64,000 bases of DNA from BRH-c54 sp965284565 (GTDB taxonomy: Bacteria; Bacteroidota; Bacteroidia; Flavobacteriales_E; Vicingaceae), in contig OZ260100.1 in the NCBI GenBank assembly GCA_965284565.1, positions 2,852,001 to 2,916,000 of the forward strand, read 5' to 3'. The translations under genes were made by a program, and so were the position numbers. The notes beneath the pieces were generated by a model, which searched no databases, was not told where the DNA came from, and saw nothing but the letters and a program-made list of their open reading frames with translations. Positions 52,256 through 62,187 of the stretch are shown piece by piece (the stretch's first letter is position 1; each line of letters starts with the position of its first letter).

Positions 52256-54844
52256 TTAAAAATCTATCTTTCCTTTAGCTCTAATGCCTAAACCTTTAAC
52301 TCCAAAAAGTGTACTTACATTAGGATGGTCTAAATAAGTAACTCTTTGTAATAAATCTACTCTAAATATTTTAAAGATATTAGAAACTCCAGCACTAACT
52401 TCTATGTAAGGAATTGCTTCGTTAAAGGCAAAAGTTGTTGGTGTTCCGTCTGCATTGGTTGGGAAATTGAATAAATCTGCTTGAATATCAGGATTATTTT
52501 GATCAGTTAGTCTTCCTAAAAGAGCTTTAACTCCCACTACTTCTCTTAATTTCAACCTGTTAAACAAAGGTATTCTGTTAAAGAAAAAACCGTTAGGATA
52601 ATAGGTTGCTTTAAAGCTAACATATTCGTCACTCATAAATTCCATAAAATTCATTAAGTTAAAAGATGCTTCTTGCAAAAAGAATGACTGGTTGGCTTGA
52701 GGTAAGTTTAATAAAGGAAAAGGGACTTTACCCCAAACTTTTCCAGTTTCAGATTCAGTATCTAAATAACCAAAAAATGAAAGGTAAAATCTTTTAAATA
52801 AATTGAACGAGGTTCTTCCGTAAGTTAACGTTCCATTGGTTAATCCATCTATACCTTGTCTGTGACGTAATTGAAAAATAGGATATTTATTGTAAATAGG
52901 TAATCTGAAGTTTTTTCCTTGATAATACTGTTCATTAGGAGCAAAACGTAAATTTAAACTAATATTATCAGTTCTAATGGCATCAAATAATTGAGGTGAT
53001 TCATCATTTTGAAACACCATATTTCCAATTGGACGCTCTTTTCTGTATTCGTAAATAAGATTATAAGCAAATCCACTATGGAATTCTTTATTGTAATCTA
53101 CTGTGTAAGAATCAAAAAACAACATTTTATCTGCTTGACCTCTTCTAAACGAAAGCAAAAAGTTATCATCATTTAAAAACATAAGATTTTGTCCAGGAAA
53201 AACCGTTTCGTGTTGATAGGAGACTAATATTCTGTTTTGAGGGTTTTCTAAAAAGTTTTTATTAAAGGAATAAGTTGCCCCTATGTAATACTTGTACTCT
53301 TCATCTTTAAAGCCATATGCAAGATAAGTATCAAACATGATTTTTTTGTGAAAATTGGTAGTAGTTCTAAACCCTCCTCTCAACCTAAAGCCTTCTACAT
53401 CATTAAAACTATAAAAAGTATTAATAGGTCCTATTTCAATTTTTCCGATAGAATGCCATCCTGTAATTAATAAAAAAGCAATATCCATGGTACGTTTAAA
53501 AGCTGGGATTTTTTGAATACTATCAATCATAGTATAAACACCTTTCTCTTGTTTTGTGAGTGTGTCAGTTCTAACTTCTACCCAAAAAGAATCTGTTTTT
53601 TCTTTAGCATCTTCAGCTTTAATAATTTTTTCTACTGGAGAGTAAATATCACTTTCCCTTTCAACATCAAATAAATAGTTGGTGTATTGAACATTCTTTT
53701 TTCCAAAAAAACCTCTACCTTTTTTAGTTATATTATAATCAATAATAATTTTGTCTTTTGTAAGCACCCAAACACTATCGTGAAATTTTGTAAATTCCTG
53801 ATCTACTTTCATATCCTTAACAAAATTCAAGTTAATTTGATCTGCCACCCCCATTTCGATTTTAACAACGGCATAGCTTGAGTCATTTAAAATATACATA
53901 TCTCCCACAAATGCAAAACTTCCTTTGTTTCTTGGTGTAAAAGCTAATCTAATAGCTTCATAACCATTGATGTCAACTGTATCTATAATAAAATATTGAT
54001 AAATTGTTGGGCCAACAATCGAAATAGGACTAGTAAATTGGTTCGACAATAAGAAAATATCATTATCATAAATATTGATATCTTGATAAAGTTTATCCAT
54101 TATAAATGAAATACCATCATCATCTAAATAGCCTTCAAAACCTGTTAGTTTAGTTCCTTTTTCATATTCTTTAAGAGCTTTAGGGTTTTTTCTATAATAC
54201 ATTTTAGAAGCTGTCTCTCTTAAAAATATGGGTAAATAAGGTTTTCCGTTTATTTCAGAAGTATCAATATGTTCCAACACTATTTGAAATTTCTTTTTTA
54301 ACCAGCCTTTTTCCAAAAAATCGTCTGTAATGTTATTTAAATCTATTTCTACTTTTTCATATTTATCGTATTCATAAAAATTCAACGATTCTAATCTATT
54401 ATCATCTTTATGTTCAATAACATTTTTAATTAAAGCAACAGCAGGATTATCTTTGTTTTTATAACGTTTATTTTCGGCTTTAATTACTACTTCATCCATA
54501 GTAATGGCTTCATTTTTTAAAGAAAAATTTATAGTTTGGGATTTTCCTAATTGTACTGATTTAGATAAAGTTTTGTAACCCACAAAAGAAGCTTGTAAGG
54601 TTGCTGATCCCCATTGGGTTTCTAAATAATAGTTTCCATCAAAATCGGTTGTGGTTCCCACATTTGCTCCTTTAAAAGAAACATTTACAAAAGGAAGTGG
54701 TTCTTTAGTATCGGCATCTATAATAGTACCTTTTATTCTAGTAAGCGATTGGGCGTTTATAAATTCCGCACTTAAAACGAACAATAAAATAAAGCAAATA
54801 AGCTTATTGGGTAAGTTGTATAATTTAAAAATGCTCAAATTCAA
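52256..54844 (-). CDS. DUF5686 outer-membrane protein with carboxypeptidase-like regulatory domain
   Basis: 862 residues. A signal peptide (FILLFVLSAEFINAQ) is followed by a carboxypeptidase-D regulatory-like beta-sandwich (about 33-120: IKGTIIDADTKEPLPFVNVSFKG, FDGNYYL, ASFVGYKT). The rest is the DUF5686 region with a probable C-terminal beta-barrel (AKGKIDF end). The start is a TTG (54844); no ATG lies close. Convergent with the small lipoprotein gene. Role in the outer membrane is unknown. Confidence 0.82.
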   Translation of the reverse strand: MNLSIFKLYNLPNKLICFILLFVLSAEFINAQSLTRIKGTIIDADTKEPLPFVNVSFKGANVGTTTDFDGNYYLETQWGSATLQASFVGYKTLSKSVQLGKSQTINFSLKNEAITMDEVVIKAENKRYKNKDNPAVALIKNVIEHKDDNRLESLNFYEYDKYEKVEIDLNNITDDFLEKGWLKKKFQIVLEHIDTSEINGKPYLPIFLRETASKMYYRKNPKALKEYEKGTKLTGFEGYLDDDGISFIMDKLYQDINIYDNDIFLLSNQFTSPISIVGPTIYQYFIIDTVDINGYEAIRLAFTPRNKGSFAFVGDMYILNDSSYAVVKIEMGVADQINLNFVKDMKVDQEFTKFHDSVWVLTKDKIIIDYNITKKGRGFFGKKNVQYTNYLFDVERESDIYSPVEKIIKAEDAKEKTDSFWVEVRTDTLTKQEKGVYTMIDSIQKIPAFKRTMDIAFLLITGWHSIGKIEIGPINTFYSFNDVEGFRLRGGFRTTTNFHKKIMFDTYLAYGFKDEEYKYYIGATYSFNKNFLENPQNRILVSYQHETVFPGQNLMFLNDDNFLLSFRRGQADKMLFFDSYTVDYNKEFHSGFAYNLIYEYRKERPIGNMVFQNDESPQLFDAIRTDNISLNLRFAPNEQYYQGKNFRLPIYNKYPIFQLRHRQGIDGLTNGTLTYGRTSFNLFKRFYLSFFGYLDTESETGKVWGKVPFPLLNLPQANQSFFLQEASFNLMNFMEFMSDEYVSFKATYYPNGFFFNRIPLFNRLKLREVVGVKALLGRLTDQNNPDIQADLFNFPTNADGTPTTFAFNEAIPYIEVSAGVSNIFKIFRVDLLQRVTYLDHPNVSTLFGVKGLGIRAKGKIDF

Positions 54845-54881
54845 TTGTTAAAATTAAGAATGCTTATGTTTTGAAAAGCTA

Positions 54882-54889
54882 CAAAAGTA
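54882..54889 (-). promoter_or_regulatory. -7 promoter box of the DUF5686 gene
   Basis: TACTTTTG on the minus strand, inside the small inverted repeat AGCTAC-AAAA-GTAGCT (54878-54893). Predicted start near 54875. Confidence 0.4.
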
Positions 54890-55141
54890 GCTATTTATTA
54901 AATTGTATGCTTATGCTTTCAAAAAAAATGTAAAAAAAAATCATAAAAAAGAGTAGATAATATTTATTTGTTTAATATTGCACCATCAGAGTCCTGATAA
55001 GTGTAAACCAATCTTTATTTTTTTAATCTTTCACTTATTGCGAAATCTCTTTATTTTATTTATTTCCACACTCAATGGAATTTCATAGTTGAATTATAAC
55101 ATAACAAATCTAGAAAATTATATATCTCATATTATAAATTT

Positions 55142-56815
55142 ATGTACGACATTATTGAATTAAACAAAAAGCTTGTTGGCGAATTGCGAGAAATTGCCGA
55201 CAAACTTGAAATTAAAAAAGCAGAAAAGCTTAAAAAAGAAGATTTAATTTATCAAATTTTAGATCAACAAGCCATCAACCCTAAAGCGGTGGTAGATGTA
55301 AAAAAAGAAGACACTCCGCAACCTAAAAAACCAACTCCTGCAGCTTCTTCTAACGGAGCTAAATCCAAACCTAAAAGAAAAAGATTACCTGCCGATAAAG
55401 AACCAAGTTTATTTAAAGATGAAGAAACTTTAAAATCAACCAACACCAATACAACTAAAAAAGAAGAAAGCAAAGCACCAGCTAAAGAAAATGCTCCAGT
55501 AGAAAACAAAGTTGCTCCTTCTCCCGAAAAAAAACCTACTCAACAAAATACCAACAAACCTAAAGTTGATAATAACCCTAGAAAACCACAGCAAGACAAC
55601 CAAAACAAAGGAAATAACAACCCTAATAACAACAATAATCCTAATCAGAAACAAGATAACAACGAAAAACAACGAAACGAAGACCACGGATATAATTTTG
55701 ATGGTATAGTTGTTAGCGAAGGCGTTTTAGAAATTATGCCTGATGGTTATGGATTTTTACGTTCATCAGACTACAACTATTTAAACTCGCCTGATGATAT
55801 TTATGTTTCTCAATCGCAAATAAAATTATTTGGTTTAAAAACTGGTGATACAGTAAAAGGTGCTATCCGACCTCCAAAAATCGGAGAAAAATATTTCCCA
55901 CTTATTAAAGTAGAAGCTATAAATAACAGAGAGCCTGCTTTTGTAAGAGACAGAGTTCCTTTTAAATACCTTACTCCTATTTTCCCTAAAGAAAAATTAA
56001 ATTTAACCGGACATTCAAAAGATTCTTTATCTACCAGAGTAATTGATTTATTTGCTCCTATTGGTAAAGGACAAAGAGGAATGATTGTAGCTCAGCCAAA
56101 AACAGGTAAAACCACTTTATTAAAAGATGTTGCCAATGCTATTGCAGAAAATCATCCTGAAGTTTATATGTTAATTTTATTAATTGATGAACGTCCTGAG
56201 GAGGTTACCGATATGGCAAGAAATGTTGATGCAGAAGTTGTTGCTTCTACATTTGATGAGCCGGCAGAAAAACATGTTAAACTAGCTAACTTAGTGTTGG
56301 AAAAAGCTAAAAGAATGGTAGAGTGCGGACATGATGTGGTTATTTTATTAGATTCTATTACCCGTTTAGCAAGAGCATACAATACCGTTTCTCCATCTTC
56401 AGGAAAAGTACTTTCGGGTGGTGTTGATGCCAATGCCTTACAAAAACCAAAAAGATTCTTTGGTGCTGCCAGAAACATTGAAAATGGAGGTTCTTTAACC
56501 ATTATTGCTACAGCACTTACCGAAACTGGTTCTAAAATGGATGAAGTTATCTTTGAAGAATTTAAAGGTACAGGAAACATGGAACTTCAATTGGATAGAA
56601 AAATATCTAACCGAAGAATTTATCCTGCTATTGATATTGTTTCTTCAAGTACTCGTCAGGAAGAATTATTAATGGGAGCTGACATTACTAAACGTATGTG
56701 GATTTTACGTAATTATATTGCTGATATGAACCCTGTTGAAGCAATGGATTTCTTAAAAGACAGAATGAATAAAACCATGAATAATGAGGAGTTTTTAGCC
56801 TCAATGAATGGATAG
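55142..56815 (+). CDS. rho: transcription termination factor Rho
   Basis: 557 residues, against about 420 in E. coli. Rho N-terminal helical domain (1-45), then a disordered insert (about 55-180) with Lys/Pro and later Asn-rich tracts (NNNPNNNNNPNQKQDNN). The RNA-binding cold-shock domain has GVLEIMPDGYGFLRS, the ATPase Walker A QPKTGKTTLLK and Walker B VVILLDSITRLARAY. An inserted polar domain is usual in Bacteroidota Rho. Active residues look complete. Confidence 0.95.
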   Translation: MYDIIELNKKLVGELREIADKLEIKKAEKLKKEDLIYQILDQQAINPKAVVDVKKEDTPQPKKPTPAASSNGAKSKPKRKRLPADKEPSLFKDEETLKSTNTNTTKKEESKAPAKENAPVENKVAPSPEKKPTQQNTNKPKVDNNPRKPQQDNQNKGNNNPNNNNNPNQKQDNNEKQRNEDHGYNFDGIVVSEGVLEIMPDGYGFLRSSDYNYLNSPDDIYVSQSQIKLFGLKTGDTVKGAIRPPKIGEKYFPLIKVEAINNREPAFVRDRVPFKYLTPIFPKEKLNLTGHSKDSLSTRVIDLFAPIGKGQRGMIVAQPKTGKTTLLKDVANAIAENHPEVYMLILLIDERPEEVTDMARNVDAEVVASTFDEPAEKHVKLANLVLEKAKRMVECGHDVVILLDSITRLARAYNTVSPSSGKVLSGGVDANALQKPKRFFGAARNIENGGSLTIIATALTETGSKMDEVIFEEFKGTGNMELQLDRKISNRRIYPAIDIVSSSTRQEELLMGADITKRMWILRNYIADMNPVEAMDFLKDRMNKTMNNEEFLASMNG

Positions 56816-56828
56816 TAGTAATTAGGCG

Positions 56829-56862
56829 TTAGGAGCTAGGCATAAGTAAGACTAACTCCTAA
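56829..56862. repeat. short inverted repeat after rho
   Basis: TTAGGAG (56829-56835) pairs with CTCCTAA (56856-56862); neighbouring TTAGGCG and CCCCTAA look like degenerate versions. No T run follows. A dispersed repeat rather than a clear terminator. Confidence 0.4.
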
Positions 56863-56889
56863 TGACTAACCCCTAATCTCAAATTACAA

Positions 56890-57423
56890 ATGTTAAAAAA
56901 TCCTTTTCAAGTAGCTATAACATTTTCTTTAGTAGCACTTTGTGTTAAGTTAATTATATTTTCTTTAGGTGCACAGCATGGAGATATGGAAAGATACCTT
57001 ATCTATATTTACATGTTAATTTTATTATTGACAGTTTTCTTTGGCATAAGAAGCAATAAAATAAACAACACAAATCCTCCTACTTTTGGAGAAGATTTTA
57101 AATCGGGAGCAAGAACAGCTTCTTTTTTTGCTGTTTTAGTTGCTATTATTACTTTCGTGTATTACGCTCAAATTGATGCTGATTTTTTTGAAATAAAAAA
57201 ACAACCACTTTTTGAAAAATTAGCAGTAGATGCTAAAGAAAAAGCAGCTACAATGGACAAAACAGAACTAACCGAATTTTTATCTAACCAAATTTTAGGT
57301 ATCAACATGTATTTATCGCCATATTTTCAAGCTATGTGGACCATGTTTGGATTAGTTTTTATGGGATTGTTTTATGCATTAGTTTTTACTTTTATGATGA
57401 GAAAAGTTCCAGGGTTTAAGTAA
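56890..57423 (+). CDS. DUF4199 membrane protein
   Basis: 177 residues with four membrane helices: two near the N terminus, one at FFAVLVAIITFVYYAQI and one near the C terminus. NPPTFGEDFKSGARTA between helices two and three is the family signature. Function unknown. Downstream of rho. Confidence 0.82.
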   Translation: MLKNPFQVAITFSLVALCVKLIIFSLGAQHGDMERYLIYIYMLILLLTVFFGIRSNKINNTNPPTFGEDFKSGARTASFFAVLVAIITFVYYAQIDADFFEIKKQPLFEKLAVDAKEKAATMDKTELTEFLSNQILGINMYLSPYFQAMWTMFGLVFMGLFYALVFTFMMRKVPGFK

Positions 57424-57503
57424 TTATTTGATATATTTCTCTTTTTTAATCTTTTATAGATAATTTGTAAACTCATTCAAAAGAGTTTGCCCAAAGTAAA
57501 TTA

Positions 57504-57611
57504 ATTGGATATAAGAATGTGTCTTTATACAAGTACACTGGGATAAGGTCTAAAAAAGTTCTTTCTAAATACTTTAATGAAAAAACTACCTAATAACTAT
57601 TTATATCCAAT
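57504..57611. repeat. 11-bp inverted repeat enclosing 86 bp
   Basis: ATTGGATATAA (57504-57514) and TTATATCCAAT (57601-57611) are exact inverted copies. The interior has no frame. Just downstream is the -7 box of the next gene. Possible structured leader or small repeat element. Confidence 0.45.
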
Positions 57612-57619
57612 AAGCATTG

Positions 57620-57627
57620 TACCTTTG
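57620..57627 (+). promoter_or_regulatory. -7 promoter box of 57651-58124
   Basis: TACCTTTG, 23 bases before the ATG. Confidence 0.45.
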
Positions 57628-57650
57628 TAGTACACAAAAAATAAAAAATA

Positions 57651-58124
57651 ATGAGTAAATTTTCTTATGAAATAAAAGCAGGTAAAGGTATTAGCAATAT
57701 TACTTTTGGGAGTAAAAGAGCTCAACTAAAACAAAGCTTAGGTGATCCTACAGAAAAAGATTTATATAACGCTACTGAAGATGAAGATTACCAAACTGAA
57801 GATTGGCATTATGATGAGTTAGAAACTTCTTTTTCTTTTGATGAAGAAGATGGGTGGCGTTTAACTACTATCGCAACAAGCTCTCCTGAAGCAACTATTA
57901 ACGGTAAAAAATTAATCGGTTTATCTGTTGATGAGACTTTAGCTGAAACAGAAAACATGGACTTAGGCGATAATTATTTAGAAGATTTTTCTGAAGAAGG
58001 TGAAAACCAAAAATTAATCAGTTTTTTAGACACAGGTATTAATCTATGGTTTGAAGACGACGTACTTTCTGAAATTCAATGGAGTGTTTTATGGTCTGAT
58101 GAAGATACACCTGAGTGGCCATAA
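57651..58124 (+). CDS. acidic hypothetical protein
   Basis: 157 residues, strongly acidic, no signal or membrane segment, no Cys. ISNITFGSKRAQLKQSLGDP near the start recalls SmpA-like or immunity-type folds where a FG..R..V...LG pattern begins a beta domain. Trp is frequent near the C terminus (WSVLWSDEDTPEWP). Not recognised with confidence. It has its own promoter box. Confidence 0.6.
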   Translation: MSKFSYEIKAGKGISNITFGSKRAQLKQSLGDPTEKDLYNATEDEDYQTEDWHYDELETSFSFDEEDGWRLTTIATSSPEATINGKKLIGLSVDETLAETENMDLGDNYLEDFSEEGENQKLISFLDTGINLWFEDDVLSEIQWSVLWSDEDTPEWP

Positions 58125-58170
58125 TATGGTTAATAGTTATTAGTTTAAAGTTTATTAAGTTAGAAAATTT

Positions 58171-60648
58171 CTAATTTCTAACTTCTTGCTTATAACTAAC
58201 CATGTTGGCAAACAATCGGAAAGCTCCATTAACTCCAGCTGGAAGCTCTCTGAAAAAAGATATGCCGGTATAGATAAAACTTCCCTTACCATAGTGAGCC
58301 ACTATAATACTACCTTTTTTACTAGTTTCTCCTACATCATTCATCATTAAAATTGGTTGGAATTCATCAGCCCATTCATCTGCAAAATACAACCCTCTTT
58401 CTTGTATCCAACCTTCAAAATCTTTTGTTGTAAGCTTATTTGGATAATTCAATATAGGGTGTTTAGCATCAACAAAAGCTACTTTAGCATCTTCTTCGGT
58501 AACTCTATCTCTACTGATATTAAAATTGTAAGGTCCAATTTTATCTGTTACTAAACCTCTATTTACATTGTACTGAACAATAAAATTTCCGCCATTTTTA
58601 ATATAATCCATAATTGGTGTATAAACATTGCTCATGTATTTATTCGTATTGTAAGCTCTAATACCACAAAGAATAGCATCAAACTGAGCTAGATTACCAT
58701 TTTTTAATTTATCTTCATCCAATAACACTACCTGACAACCTAATTGTTCTAAAGCATTTGGCACTTCATCTCCTGCTCCCATTATGTAACCAATTTTTTG
58801 TCCCTTGGTTTTTACATCTAAACGTACCATTTTGGCGCTAGATTCTTTTAAAACCGTTTGGATTTTAATATGATCATATTCAATAAAAACAGCTTCTTTA
58901 GCAGGAGTATTATTAATTAACACTTTCATATCTACTTCAGAAGCTTCTGTTGATGGTGTTACCATAAAAGCAATTTGTTGCTCTTGATTTTTTTCAGCAA
59001 TAGAGAACTCCGCTATTTTAGGGCTAAACTTCCATCCTTTTGGCAAAGCCAAGCTTACTGTTCCTTTACTATCATTTTGATGTGCTTTAATGGTCACTAC
59101 TACTTTTTTAGCTTCATTATTCGAAAAAACATACACATTTTCAGGGACAGCAGCAGTAATTTTTGGTAAAACAACAAAAGGTCTATAAATTTCTCCTTTT
59201 ACTCTATCTGTCCATTTGTATTGCAATGGTTGGGTAAGGTAAAAAAATGTTCCTTCTACCTCTAGCATAATAGCAGCGTAATTATTATTTCTGTTTATAG
59301 GAGCTCCAATCATGTCTTGTTGAGCGACATCAAATATTCCTTTATAAGGTTTATTAAGCCAATAAGGATTGGTGTTTGCTTCACTTTTACAAACAAAAGG
59401 AATATTAATATTTAGCATTTCATTTTTAGGCAGCTCAATATTTATAGTGCTGTCTTTTTCCATAACTCCAATATTAGTCACTTTTACTTTTAAATTACTT
59501 CTGTTAACAATGTTTACAACACCTGTTACCAAAGTTCCTGGTGTAGCACTATAATCATCAACAATAAACTCAGCATGTAAGCCCAAACAAGAACTAATAA
59601 GCCTACTAGTTTCTCCAAGTTTAATATATTTCCAAGAACTATGAGGAAGTTCATTAATTTTATTAAATACTTCTAATAAAGTTGGAACAATTTTTTCAGG
59701 TTGTTCTGCATTAAAGTTGATATTAGCTTCTTGTATCAATGCACTAATTTCTTTACCTCCCTCTATTCTATTCCATGAAATGTCTATACCATCAAAAACA
59801 TCATTATCAAATTTATCGCCTTTTTTCAATACCAAATATTCTGTTTGTGTACCTCTTATCTTAGCTGCACCAAACCCCTGACTTTTATGCATGGTTCTGC
59901 TTTCTGCAGCTATTTCGCTATAAGCTTTTCCTAATAAAGGATTGTAGGTTCCAACATCTATCGTTATGTAATCAGGATTATCTTTGGCTTTCTCTGGTAA
60001 TTCTTTATCCCACCAAGTACTAGCATTTAAAAACAATCGTTTAGGTTGCCAAACTTCTACATAAGTGAGTTGATCTGGAAAAGCATTTGGATCGGCTGCT
60101 AAATCGAAAGCCTCTTCAGCCAAAATTGCTGAAGCAGTATGATGTCCATGTCCTGCATAAGCTGTTTTAGGAAAACGAGTAATAATTACATCTGGTCTAA
60201 ATTTTCTTATGATATACACTACATCTGCCAATACTTTTTGCTTATCCCATTTGGCAAAAGTTTCTTCAGGGGTTTTAGAGTAACCAAAATCCACAGCTCG
60301 GGTAAAAAACTGTTCTCCACCATCAATTTTTCTAGCTTCTAATAATTCTTGTGTACGTACTACTCCCATTAAAGCACCTTGTTCTGTGCCAATTAAATTT
60401 TGACCACCATCTCCTCTAGTTAAAGAAAGATAACCAGTACGCATCAATCTTTCATTTGCCATATAAGCAATTAACCGAGTATTTTCATCATCAGGATGGG
60501 CGGCTAAGTAAAGCACACTGCCTAAAGTATTGAGTTTATTTAGGGCTAACTTTATCTCTCCTGCGTTAAGGTGTTCTTGAGCTTGTAATTGATGTGTAAA
60601 ACCTGAAAAAAGAATTGTCAAACAAAAAATTATAATGGGATGTTTCAT
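58171..60648 (-). CDS. PIG-L family deacetylase, large secreted form
   Basis: 825 residues with a signal peptide (FSGFTHQLQAQ). LAAHPDDENTRLIAYMANE holds the zinc-binding AHPDDE motif; GGQNLIG and GHGHHTAS add further conserved residues. After the N-terminal deacetylase (about 30-280) come beta-sandwich domains, and the last 200 residues look like a glutamine-amidotransferase-like fold (FDAILCGIRAYN, GGNFIVQYNVNR). It probably removes acetyl groups from an N-acetyl sugar in the periplasm. Confidence 0.87.
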   Translation of the reverse strand: MKHPIIIFCLTILFSGFTHQLQAQEHLNAGEIKLALNKLNTLGSVLYLAAHPDDENTRLIAYMANERLMRTGYLSLTRGDGGQNLIGTEQGALMGVVRTQELLEARKIDGGEQFFTRAVDFGYSKTPEETFAKWDKQKVLADVVYIIRKFRPDVIITRFPKTAYAGHGHHTASAILAEEAFDLAADPNAFPDQLTYVEVWQPKRLFLNASTWWDKELPEKAKDNPDYITIDVGTYNPLLGKAYSEIAAESRTMHKSQGFGAAKIRGTQTEYLVLKKGDKFDNDVFDGIDISWNRIEGGKEISALIQEANINFNAEQPEKIVPTLLEVFNKINELPHSSWKYIKLGETSRLISSCLGLHAEFIVDDYSATPGTLVTGVVNIVNRSNLKVKVTNIGVMEKDSTINIELPKNEMLNINIPFVCKSEANTNPYWLNKPYKGIFDVAQQDMIGAPINRNNNYAAIMLEVEGTFFYLTQPLQYKWTDRVKGEIYRPFVVLPKITAAVPENVYVFSNNEAKKVVVTIKAHQNDSKGTVSLALPKGWKFSPKIAEFSIAEKNQEQQIAFMVTPSTEASEVDMKVLINNTPAKEAVFIEYDHIKIQTVLKESSAKMVRLDVKTKGQKIGYIMGAGDEVPNALEQLGCQVVLLDEDKLKNGNLAQFDAILCGIRAYNTNKYMSNVYTPIMDYIKNGGNFIVQYNVNRGLVTDKIGPYNFNISRDRVTEEDAKVAFVDAKHPILNYPNKLTTKDFEGWIQERGLYFADEWADEFQPILMMNDVGETSKKGSIIVAHYGKGSFIYTGISFFRELPAGVNGAFRLFANMVSYKQEVRN

Positions 60649-60670
60649 GTGTTTATTTTTTTGAAAGTCC

Positions 60671-60678
60671 CAAAATTA
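60671..60678 (-). promoter_or_regulatory. -7 promoter box of the PIG-L gene
   Basis: TAATTTTG on the minus strand, 22 bases before the ATG. Confidence 0.4.
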
Positions 60679-60748
60679 ATGAATTTTGAATAGAGCTTTT
60701 TTTTATCGACTTATTGCATTGTTAATAAAACTAAAGTTTACGTTACAA

Positions 60749-61360
60749 TTAAACCGAAAAACACTCCTTGTTTAACCATGTTTTCATTAGTTCAACCATT
60801 TCTTGTTGTAGAGCTTGACCTTTATCCTCGTTGTATTTATGTTGTAAATCAATTTTTAGCTTATCTATATCTGCTCCATTAACTTTTTCACTTAAAAACC
60901 AATCTTGAATTACTTTTGGTCTTGGTCCCCAAGCACCTAAAACATTAAGGTTTTTATCTAAAGCAATTAATTTAGGAATAGATTTAGAGCCATTGGTTAA
61001 AAAGTTATCCATTACTTCTGGATTTTCATCTCTAAAAATTAATCGAAAAGAAATGGCTGGATTAGCTTCAGCAATTTTTGCTAAAACAGGAATATTCTGA
61101 GCAGCATCTCCACACCATGTTTCCGTTAATACTAACCAAGTCATTTCCTCATTTAAACAATCAATAGTTGCTAATACTTTTTCTGAAATAGGAGTTGTTT
61201 TATAACTTCTTTTTAATCGAGAGAAATTTAGTTTGGTATATCCAACAAATTCTTCAGATTGGTCGTTACCAGAAGTTGAACCAGTAGCTACTTGTTTTTC
61301 GTAAAGTTGGAAATATTCTTCAAAAGAAATACTTTTGTCAATATGCGTTTGTGTTATCAT
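60749..61360 (-). CDS. thioredoxin-family protein with single active-site Cys
   Basis: 203 residues, cytoplasmic. LTETWCGDAAQNIPVLAKIA occupies the thioredoxin active-site position, but the second Cys is replaced (WCGDAAQ instead of WCxxC). SIPKLIALD carries the cis-Pro. The same WCGDA form is known in a Bacteroidota/Firmicutes subgroup, so this is not a defect of this copy. A monothiol or non-redox role is likely. Confidence 0.82.
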   Translation of the reverse strand: MITQTHIDKSISFEEYFQLYEKQVATGSTSGNDQSEEFVGYTKLNFSRLKRSYKTTPISEKVLATIDCLNEEMTWLVLTETWCGDAAQNIPVLAKIAEANPAISFRLIFRDENPEVMDNFLTNGSKSIPKLIALDKNLNVLGAWGPRPKVIQDWFLSEKVNGADIDKLKIDLQHKYNEDKGQALQQEMVELMKTWLNKECFSV

Positions 61361-61378
61361 AGTGTAAATTTACGCATA

Positions 61379-61386
61379 CAAAATTA
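61379..61386 (-). promoter_or_regulatory. -7 promoter box of the thioredoxin-like gene
   Basis: TAATTTTG on the minus strand, 18 bases before the ATG at 61360. Confidence 0.4.
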
Positions 61387-61443
61387 CACGTTATTTACCC
61401 TTAAACTATAATTTATATCATAGTTTAAGTTAAAGATTATTAA

Positions 61444-62106
61444 ATGGAATTACAAAAAACTGCTGATGGTTCGCATACCTTGTTTATCCCAGAACTGAAT
61501 GAAACTTACCATTCTATACATGGTGCTATTCAAGAATCTCAACATGTTTTTATTAAAAATGGTCTGCATTATTTTAGTGATAAAAAGACTGTTAATATTT
61601 TAGAAGTTGGATTTGGGACAGGATTAAATGCTTTACTAACATTACTAGATAAACAAAATTTAGCTCAGCAAGTTAATTATGTTTCTTTAGAAAAATTCCC
61701 ACTGAACTTAGCACTTATTGTACAACTTAATTATACTACACAATTAAAACTCAATGTAGCTCAAACTGCTTTATTTAATCAGTTGCATATTTGTGAATGG
61801 AATAAATTAACTCCAATTACTAATAACTTCAATCTATTAAAGATAGAAAAAGATTTAGCAGATTTCCAATACGAAACAACATTTGATATTGTTTATTTTG
61901 ATGCTTTTGCTCCTGAAAAGCAAGCAGAATTATGGACAGCCGAAATTTTTTCTAAAATTTATGATTTATTAAGACCTAATGGAATTTTAGTAACTTATTG
62001 TGCTAAAGGAGTAGTAAAAAGAACTATTAAATCTGTTGGTTTTCAATTAGAAACACTACCCGGTCCACCTGGAAAGAGAGAAATGATAAGAGCAAAAAAA
62101 TGTTAA
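61444..62106 (+). CDS. mnmD: tRNA (5-methylaminomethyl-2-thiouridine) methyltransferase MnmD
   Basis: 220 residues. SAM-binding motif ILEVGFGTGLNALLTLL, then VYFDAFAPEKQAELWT and the closing GPPGKREMIRA, all typical of the MnmC(m)/MnmD domain without the oxidase half. It makes the final methylation of wobble uridine mnm5s2U in tRNA. Length is normal for the standalone form. Confidence 0.92.
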   Translation: MELQKTADGSHTLFIPELNETYHSIHGAIQESQHVFIKNGLHYFSDKKTVNILEVGFGTGLNALLTLLDKQNLAQQVNYVSLEKFPLNLALIVQLNYTTQLKLNVAQTALFNQLHICEWNKLTPITNNFNLLKIEKDLADFQYETTFDIVYFDAFAPEKQAELWTAEIFSKIYDLLRPNGILVTYCAKGVVKRTIKSVGFQLETLPGPPGKREMIRAKKC

Positions 62107-62146
62107 AGCAATCAGCTAGCAAACACTTCTTTTATAAATAGTATTT

Positions 62147-62176
62147 TTTGATTTTTACATTTTTTTGGTATCTTAG
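62147..62176 (+). promoter_or_regulatory. promoter of the M23/LysM peptidase gene
   Basis: TTTG (62147-62150), 18-bp spacer, TATCTTAG (62169-62176), one base off TAnnTTTG. ATG at 62188. Confidence 0.45.
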
Positions 62177-62187
62177 CCACCCATTAA

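Noticed and set aside
55600..55690. Asn-rich tract in rho as a sign of frameshift or repeat expansion
   Set aside because: The reading frame continues correctly into the RNA-binding domain, and a polar insert is usual for Rho of Bacteroidota.
60749..61360. Missing second active-site Cys as a loss-of-function mutation
   Set aside because: The WCGDA form is recalled as normal in a subgroup of thioredoxin-like proteins, so it is not evidence of decay in this copy.
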